Assembly (NCBI GenBank): GCA_035297145.1 | Contig: DATGZN010000036.1 | Coordinates: 186,001 to 250,000 of the forward strand | Direction: 5' to 3' | Origin: QHXW01 sp035297145 | GTDB lineage: Bacteria > Acidobacteriota > Terriglobia > Bryobacterales > Bryobacteraceae | DNA length: 64,000 nucleotides | Part shown: piece after piece, positions 59,306 to 64,000 of the stretch | Position numbering within the stretch: position 1 is the stretch's first letter | Layout of the letters: every line of letters begins with the position of its first letter | Position numbers and translations under genes: made by a program | The notes under the pieces: model-generated | What the model was told of the DNA's origin: nothing | Database searches by the model: none | What the model saw: only the letters and a program-made list of their open reading frames with translations

Positions 59306-59566
59306 GTGGAGAGCGAGACATCGATAGACCTTGAGAATCGGATTGTCGACGTGGTACAGGCGCTGTTTCAGCTGCCACCTTCGCTTGCGACTTCGGAATT
59401 GCGATTGGGGGGCGTACGTGGCTGGGATTCGTTGGGGCACATGCTCCTGGTCAACAAACTAGAAACGGAATTTGGGATTACATTTCCGACGTACATGCTA
59501 CCCGAGCTGATTGATATCAAAGGCATTGCCCTGGCTATCGACAGTGTAGGGGGGCCGCTAAAGTGA
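59306..59566 (+). CDS. Acyl carrier protein-like (phosphopantetheinyl) protein
   Basis: This 86-residue acidic helical protein has the carrier-protein motif GWDSLGHM with the phosphopantetheine-accepting Ser42. The body (RIVDVVQALFQLP, then LVNKLETEFGITFPTYMLPELIDIKGIALAI) matches the four-helix ACP/PCP fold. GTG 59306 has GGAGG upstream. Its stop overlaps the start of the next gene (59563-59566), so the two are coupled. Its partner is the SerRS-like ligase, which is expected to load an amino acid rather than a fatty acid onto the prosthetic arm. Confidence 0.92.
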   Translation: MESETSIDLENRIVDVVQALFQLPPSLATSELRLGGVRGWDSLGHMLLVNKLETEFGITFPTYMLPELIDIKGIALAIDSVGGPLK

Positions 59567-60744
59567 TGGCGGAAAGCGCCCCGCTCCCCGTACAGATTCC
59601 GCCGGAGCTGCGCGAGGAGTTCCTGAAGAAACTCGCGTACGTTTCAGAGTCGGCGTCTTCGTACGAGCTGGATCACGAGCGGAACCAGGTTCGGTTCCGT
59701 CTCGCGACAGGACGGGAGAGTGAGGCGGCGCTGGTATCGGAGCGTATTGCCACGGTCGCCCAGAAACTATGCTCGCAGCCGACGGGAACCAGCAAGCTAC
59801 TACTCAGCCGAAAAAGCGAGGTGGAGCCACGATTTACACAGGATCCACATCCACCCCTTTTGGAATCCGGAGAGCTGATTTCTTACGGGCAGGGCCGATG
59901 GGGTTTGGGTCCCCGCATGGTGACTCTGCTCGAATACTTCGACCGTAAGCTGACCGAGGCTTTGCGGCCTTTCGGGCCGGCACCGTACAGGTTTCCTTCC
60001 CTTGTTGGAGCGGGTGTAATGGATCGCTGCCGCTATATTCGCTCGTTCGCCGCGACCCTGACGCTGACCTCACACGTGCGGGAGGACCTGGATGCGATCC
60101 AGCGATTTAGCAGAGGTGCTCAGTGGGATGGAGAGCGTCTTTCCTACCCGGCGGACAGTGTGTCAGGCGTCGAATGCCTGCTTTCGTCCGCGGTATGTTT
60201 CCACTACTATGCGGCGCTGGCGGATGCCAAGTTGGCCGAGCCGCGCACCATCACAGCGGTCGGCAAGTGTTTCCGTTATGAGTCAAAAAACCTGACCGGG
60301 TTGGAGCGACTCTGGGACTTCACCATGCGAGAGGTGGTTTTTGTGGGGGCCGGGGAGTGGGTTCTGGCGCAACGTCAACACGCGGTCCCTCTGGTAACGG
60401 CGCTGCTGGACAATTGGAAACTCTCCTATGAAATCCGCACGGCAACCGACCCGTTCTTCATCGAAGATTATGCTTCGATGGCGGCTTTTCAACTTGGATT
60501 TGATCTGAAGTATGAGATTCTGGCAACCCTGCCGTATTCGGGGAAAGATCTCGCAATCGGCTCTTTTAATTACCACCAGGACTTCTTCGGCCGATCCTTC
60601 GAGATTTCCCACAACGGGGCCGCTGCACATACGGGATGCGTGGCCTTCGGACTGGAACGCGTGGTGCTGGCGTTTCTAGCGCAACACGGTCCGGATCCAA
60701 AAGCGTGGCCCGCGCTCGTCCGGGAAGAAACCGGGATCTGCTAA
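59563..60744 (+). CDS. Class II aaRS-like amino acid:[carrier protein] ligase
   Basis: This 393-residue protein is a class II tRNA-synthetase homologue lacking a tRNA-binding domain. Motif 2 is visible as GKCFRYESKNLTGLERLWDF (Arg238, Glu240) and motif 3 as AFGLERVVLA (Arg366). Cys212 (SSAVCFHYY), Glu257 (TMREVVF) and Cys359 (HTGCVAFG) have the spacing of the Zn ligands of the bacterial aa:CP ligases (45 and 102 residues; Cys131, Glu176 and Cys279 in the Bradyrhizobium enzyme, from memory). Those enzymes adenylate Gly or Ala and load it on a carrier protein's phosphopantetheine. The N-terminal ~80 residues are extra. The gene overlaps the carrier gene by 4 bases. Confidence 0.88.
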   Translation: MMAESAPLPVQIPPELREEFLKKLAYVSESASSYELDHERNQVRFRLATGRESEAALVSERIATVAQKLCSQPTGTSKLLLSRKSEVEPRFTQDPHPPLLESGELISYGQGRWGLGPRMVTLLEYFDRKLTEALRPFGPAPYRFPSLVGAGVMDRCRYIRSFAATLTLTSHVREDLDAIQRFSRGAQWDGERLSYPADSVSGVECLLSSAVCFHYYAALADAKLAEPRTITAVGKCFRYESKNLTGLERLWDFTMREVVFVGAGEWVLAQRQHAVPLVTALLDNWKLSYEIRTATDPFFIEDYASMAAFQLGFDLKYEILATLPYSGKDLAIGSFNYHQDFFGRSFEISHNGAAAHTGCVAFGLERVVLAFLAQHGPDPKAWPALVREETGIC

Positions 60745-60852
60745 GGCAGAGGATCTGAGGGCACATCAAGCCGTCCGTTGACCGCGGCCTGTAGACCGGT
60801 TCGAGCGATTTCCTGAGTGTTCAGAACCACACGCCTGGAGTGAAAAACCGGC

Positions 60853-62013
60853 TTATGATTGCGCCAGGAGGGCGAGTTTGCTCGCCATGAAATCGGTCGA
60901 ACAAACAAACACATACGTCAGTGTCGCGGAGACGATGCGAGATACTCGCTGAGGTATGCCCAGCCGCTCGCTGACTCCAGTAAGGTGTGGGTTGCTGCGC
61001 CACCAAAGATACACGGCGAAACCGAGACCATTGAGAAGTCCCCAACTGAGGTAGTGGAGATCTGATTTGTGCCAGAGGCCGATGAGCACAAAAACTACAA
61101 CAACATTGAAATAGGGGTTCATTTTTTTCATGCCCCATCGATTGTAGAAGACCATGTCACGGACCAAAGCAGTAACGGTCATGTTGAAGTGCGCCCAGAA
61201 CTCCGAGATATTGACTCGGCCGTATGCTTTGTTGTAACCCTCGGGCAGTTCGACTTGCCACAGGCGGCCAGTGGTCCGCAGTAAGTTGGCGGCGCCTGCG
61301 TTGAGACCGTAAAACAACCAAGGGCCTATCAGGAATGCCTTGTATAGGCTTTCCGTCAGCGACACGTGCGGTTTTGGCGCAAAGAAATCGGTTTCGTTCT
61401 GCAGCAACACAGCCCCACCGATCTGAAAACAAGCCAGCAGGCCCAAAGACCGCCACGCACTCGACAGCTTAGGGCGTTCTGCAGAAGACATAACTGGATA
61501 CTGCTTCTGAAAGTCGCTGAAGCGCCACACAAGCGACTCCAGGGTACACGGGAAAAATACCCATTGGAAATAGGCCAGCCCAGGGACAGAGCTTACGCGT
61601 CCGATGCCGAACTCCCAGAGGAGGCTAGTCAGCCGGAGGAACAGGATCATCTGATGGCCATAGATGATCCAGGTAATGCCGAATAGCCGACCGCTCAGCC
61701 GCGAAGGAAAAAACAAATCCATTAGGAAGAACCAGGCCGAGATGGTGATCAATAAAGCGGACGAGTATTTCCATCGCAACGCCCGAGCCCGCGGAGCTTT
61801 GGCCGGAATTCGACCGATCAGTTGAATTGCCACCCAAATAATTACCGTCAAAAGCACCGCTGCGGGAAACTCTCTACGGAAGAAAGCCGCGGAGCTGATG
61901 AGCCCTAACGTGAGAGCTGGAAGGGGCTTCCGCAACATTGGGAAGACGGCAACTAGAGCGGAACTCACCAGTGCCGGAACTAGTCCTAGCAGAAACAGGT
62001 ATGAATATGGCAA
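60853..62013 (-). CDS. MBOAT-family acyltransferase (DltB-like)
   Basis: This 386-residue protein has about 9-10 membrane helices and the MBOAT core. The conserved segment EFWAHFNMTVTALVRDMVFYNRWG corresponds to DltB's FW..WH.S...F.RDY. The catalytic His315 lies in GLWHKSDLHYLSWGLLNG. MBOAT proteins move an acyl group from a thioester donor (acyl-CoA or carrier protein) to an acceptor across the membrane. The start is TTG 62013 with AGGA upstream; the next ATG would remove the first helix. It converges on the ligase gene with 108 bases between the stops. The pairing suggests use of aminoacyl-carrier as donor. Confidence 0.85.
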   Translation of the reverse strand: MPYSYLFLLGLVPALVSSALVAVFPMLRKPLPALTLGLISSAAFFRREFPAAVLLTVIIWVAIQLIGRIPAKAPRARALRWKYSSALLITISAWFFLMDLFFPSRLSGRLFGITWIIYGHQMILFLRLTSLLWEFGIGRVSSVPGLAYFQWVFFPCTLESLVWRFSDFQKQYPVMSSAERPKLSSAWRSLGLLACFQIGGAVLLQNETDFFAPKPHVSLTESLYKAFLIGPWLFYGLNAGAANLLRTTGRLWQVELPEGYNKAYGRVNISEFWAHFNMTVTALVRDMVFYNRWGMKKMNPYFNVVVVFVLIGLWHKSDLHYLSWGLLNGLGFAVYLWWRSNPHLTGVSERLGIPQRVSRIVSATLTYVFVCSTDFMASKLALLAQS

Positions 62014-62162
62014 CTATTGTCCTGAGTGGTGGATCGAGGTAAATCCCTCGAAGTATAACATGACTGCCGCGGCTCTAGCGAACAACGCAAGTACCAGTGC
62101 CAGGCCCGGTACGGAAAACGAGAATCGATTTAGCGGAACGTGGAAAGAATCTTTACTTATCG

Positions 62163-62168
62163 TAGAAT
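62163..62168 (+). promoter_or_regulatory. -10 box of the ABM-domain gene, placed for a leaderless mRNA
   Basis: TAGAAT ends 7 bases before ATG 62176. No Shine-Dalgarno sequence of usual spacing lies between, and no good -35 box is seen. Confidence 0.4.
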
Positions 62169-62175
62169 GCGAGAG

Positions 62176-62565
62176 ATGAAGCGCAGAGCTTGTTTGCAAA
62201 GCATGCTGGCTGGAGCGTTCGCTGGAGCCACTCACGCCGATGACAAAGGCCGTCCCATCCAATTGCACGTCGACTTGGCGGTGGACCCCGCGAAGGAACA
62301 GGAGATGCTGCACAACTTCCACACCATCTTCCGCCCGGCGGCGAGCAAGCAGCCAGGATTCCTCGATGTGAAGATGCTCAAGCTGCGGTCGGCCCTGGCG
62401 GGCGAAGCCCCCGCGGGCGCGAACTATCGTTTTGAGCTGACGTTCGCCAGCGAGGAACAGCGCCAAGCCTGGGTCGCGACGCCTACGCACCAGCGCGTCT
62501 GGCCCACGATCGAGAATACGCTGGTGTCCAAGACCTACACCATCCTGCTGTACGACGAAGCGTGA
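62176..62565 (+). CDS. Secreted antibiotic-biosynthesis-monooxygenase (ABM) domain protein
   Basis: This 129-residue protein has a short signal-like N-terminus (MKRRACLQSMLAGAFAGATHA) and an ABM-type ferredoxin-like fold (IQLHVDLAVDPAKEQEML, FRPAASKQPGFLDVKML, NYRFELTFASEEQRQAWVATPTHQRVWPTIE). ABM proteins act as cofactor-free monooxygenases or heme-degrading enzymes, but many have no assigned role. ATG 62167 is a possible earlier start and GTG 62140 less so. The gene stands alone between the MBOAT gene and the VWFA-related gene. Confidence 0.82.
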   Translation: MKRRACLQSMLAGAFAGATHADDKGRPIQLHVDLAVDPAKEQEMLHNFHTIFRPAASKQPGFLDVKMLKLRSALAGEAPAGANYRFELTFASEEQRQAWVATPTHQRVWPTIENTLVSKTYTILLYDEA

Positions 62566-62579
62566 AGCGCGCTCCTGTT

Positions 62580-64000
62580 TTACTCCACTTCGAAGTCCGC
62601 GGAGCGAGTGCCGGTCTTGAGGCCAGCCGAGTCTGCCGCCTGCAACTCGACGCGGTAGGACCCCGCGGTTAGAGCGTTTACAGGCAGCTTCAGGCCGACC
62701 GGGATCATCGGGTTAGCGAGTTTCTCCGTGGGTACTTTCATCAGCCCGGTGTCCTGCTTTTTCTCACCCGTCTTGCGGTCCACCACGGTTAACTGAAGGC
62801 CGACATCCGGCGGAGTGGTCCCCAGAAGAGCCGGTTCGTAGACCTCAATGTAAAGCGCGCCGACATCAGTCGTCTTGAACCGGTACGAACCACTCGGAGT
62901 AATCTGCATGCCCTGCGCCACGAGCGGCGTGCGGCCTTCCAACAATTCGGCGTCGAGCCCGGTGTCCATTTGATTCACGCGGTGCAATTCTTTGCTGAGC
63001 GCCACCGCACTCAGAGTGAGCTGCTTGCCATCATAGGGATCGACAGTGACCGGCGCCTCCAACTTGCCGAAACTCGCCCCGCCGGAGCTGAATACGACTT
63101 TCAGTGTGTACTGGCCGGATGCAACCTCAAATTGGTCCTCATAATGCAGGAGCGGCTTCTCTTTGAACGCCTCGAGCTCCTTCTTGTTTTCCAGATCCAC
63201 CTTCACGGCATCGCTAAACCTGGCACCCACAGTTCCGTCGGGCCGGTAGGCGATGCCCAAAACATTGACGGTGCCGTGGAATTTCCCCTTCACTTTGTCG
63301 AAATTGACTGCGCTTGTGGGAATCTCAATCGCGACATTCAACCGCGCCGTGTTGGGCGAGGTGTAGAAGTACGGGACCTGCATGGAGGCCGTGACATTCC
63401 CCGGCGCGGTGCCGTTCACGCGATTCTCCAGATCCTTCTCGCTGGGATTTCCCGCCAGCAGGTCGACTGGCTTGACATCGCAATAGCCGCTGCGCGACCG
63501 GATGACCGTATTCCCGCGCTCCACCTTCACGCGGATCGTGTGGCAACTTCCTTCGGGCGCGTCAGCGGGGGTGTATCCGAGAATGTAGTATTCGTTTTGC
63601 TCCTTGCCGATCTTCTCCAACCCGCCGAGCAAGTCGTTGGTATTGATGATGACGAAGCCGCCCGTGCCCGACGCCAGTGCGTACATGATTTCCTGATTGG
63701 TTGTGGCGCTCGGCGGAAATGTCATCGGGACAATCTGCCGCGATTGCGTGTATGGGTTGTTGATGTATGAGTTGGCAGTCGACGAGCCACCGCCAGAGCC
63801 GCCCTTTCCGCCGCCGGTACCGCCGCCAGTCCCCCCGCCTTTTCCTCCACCGCCGCCGCCGGTACCGCCGCCAGTTCCCCCGCCTTTTCCTCCACCGGTG
63901 CCACCACCCGTGCCGCCGCCAGTTCCGCCTCCGCCGTGACCCCCGCCGCCTCCAGCTCCACCTCCGCCGCCAGCCCCACCACCACCGCCAGCCCCACCTC
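62580..64000 (-). CDS. VWFA-related domain protein with Gly-rich insert, 5' end outside window
   Basis: The gene ends at TAA 62580-62582. Its frame is open to the right edge of the window, so the N-terminus is missing. The part after the Met at 63725 (NQEIMYALASGTGGFVIINTNDLLGGLEKIGKEQNEYYILGYTP) is the end of a VWFA domain of the acidobacterial VWFA-related type. About 280 residues of beta-rich sequence follow and end in RSADFEVE. Upstream of it, at about 63782-64000, lies a run of ~73 residues made of GGGT, GGGK and GGGA repeats. The protein is probably secreted or surface-bound. Its function is unknown. Confidence 0.85.
   Translation of the reverse strand, partial: GGAGGGGGAGGGGGAGGGGGHGGGGTGGGTGGGTGGGKGGGTGGGTGGGGGGKGGGTGGGTGGGKGGSGGGSSTANSYINNPYTQSRQIVPMTFPPSATTNQEIMYALASGTGGFVIINTNDLLGGLEKIGKEQNEYYILGYTPADAPEGSCHTIRVKVERGNTVIRSRSGYCDVKPVDLLAGNPSEKDLENRVNGTAPGNVTASMQVPYFYTSPNTARLNVAIEIPTSAVNFDKVKGKFHGTVNVLGIAYRPDGTVGARFSDAVKVDLENKKELEAFKEKPLLHYEDQFEVASGQYTLKVVFSSGGASFGKLEAPVTVDPYDGKQLTLSAVALSKELHRVNQMDTGLDAELLEGRTPLVAQGMQITPSGSYRFKTTDVGALYIEVYEPALLGTTPPDVGLQLTVVDRKTGEKKQDTGLMKVPTEKLANPMIPVGLKLPVNALTAGSYRVELQAADSAGLKTGTRSADFEVE

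Noticed and set aside
63697..63939. Proline-rich plus-strand ORF at the right edge
   Set aside because: It is the complement of the glycine-rich repeat of the VWFA-related gene, whose frame is supported by the domain that follows.

Overview
The window looks like chromosomal DNA of a soil acidobacterium of the Solibacter/Bryobacter type. The evidence is a PadR regulator followed by six tandem orphan MacB/FtsX-type permeases (the ADOP arrangement), a C-terminal VWFA-related protein at the right edge, a PEP-CTERM remnant, many Gfo/Idh/MocA and metalloprotease genes, and high G+C with few strong Shine-Dalgarno sites. No plasmid, rRNA, tRNA, CRISPR or intact insertion sequence was seen.

Layout. 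1-0.7 kb: two small proteins of unknown function, the first cut by the window edge. 0.7-17.3 kb: a padR-type gene with a strong sigma-70 promoter and a palindrome over its start codon, then six ADOP permeases, each overlapping the next by the same 8 bases (ATGAGTAA). 17.3-24.8 kb: an aromatic amino acid lyase, an unknown protein, and a leftward run of ECF sigma factor, zinc anti-sigma factor, Spy-like protein, secreted protein and secreted zinc metalloprotease, which reads as an envelope-stress unit. 25.0-26.6 kb: an A-type Fe-S carrier, then a gene graveyard (PEP-CTERM tail, hicA with a nonsense codon beside intact hicB, a frameshifted membrane protein). 26.6-37.4 kb: rplA-rplJ-rplL-rpoB-rpoC, without rplK or nusG upstream. 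RpoB carries an inserted Cys-rich zinc-ribbon-like segment.

37.4-39.1 kb: the 3' end of rpoC and its terminator are repeated, with a membrane-protein gene between the copies; a third terminator fragment lies after a polysaccharide deacetylase. 39.1-49.6 kb: a fluoride riboswitch with fluC/crcB and a DUF190 gene, then SDR, Uma2, zinc ribbon, an OPA-type transporter, cytochrome c, a cyclopropane-synthase-like/geranylgeranyl-reductase-like pair and two Gfo/Idh/MocA oxidoreductases. 49.8-62.0 kb: a cell-surface glycan region (membrane glycosyltransferase, methyltransferase, flippase, GT4, GT2), interrupted by two cytoplasmic HtrA-like proteases with a LuxR-type regulator. It ends in a carrier protein, a class II tRNA-synthetase-like ligase and an MBOAT acyltransferase. 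62.1-64 kb: an ABM-domain protein and the glycine-rich VWFA-related protein, cut by the edge.

The best candidate for an undescribed system is 59.3-62.0 kb. An acyl carrier protein, an amino acid:[carrier protein] ligase of the SerRS-like family (Zn ligands visible as C212, E257, C359) and a DltB-like MBOAT protein together resemble the Dlt D-alanylation pathway with the adenylating enzyme replaced by a tRNA-synthetase relative. They sit beside polysaccharide export genes, so aminoacyl decoration of a surface glycan is a testable idea. Other notable points are the rpoC-tail duplication, the RpoB insert, the riboswitch whose ribosome-binding site copies an aptamer strand, and several promoters placed for leaderless transcripts.
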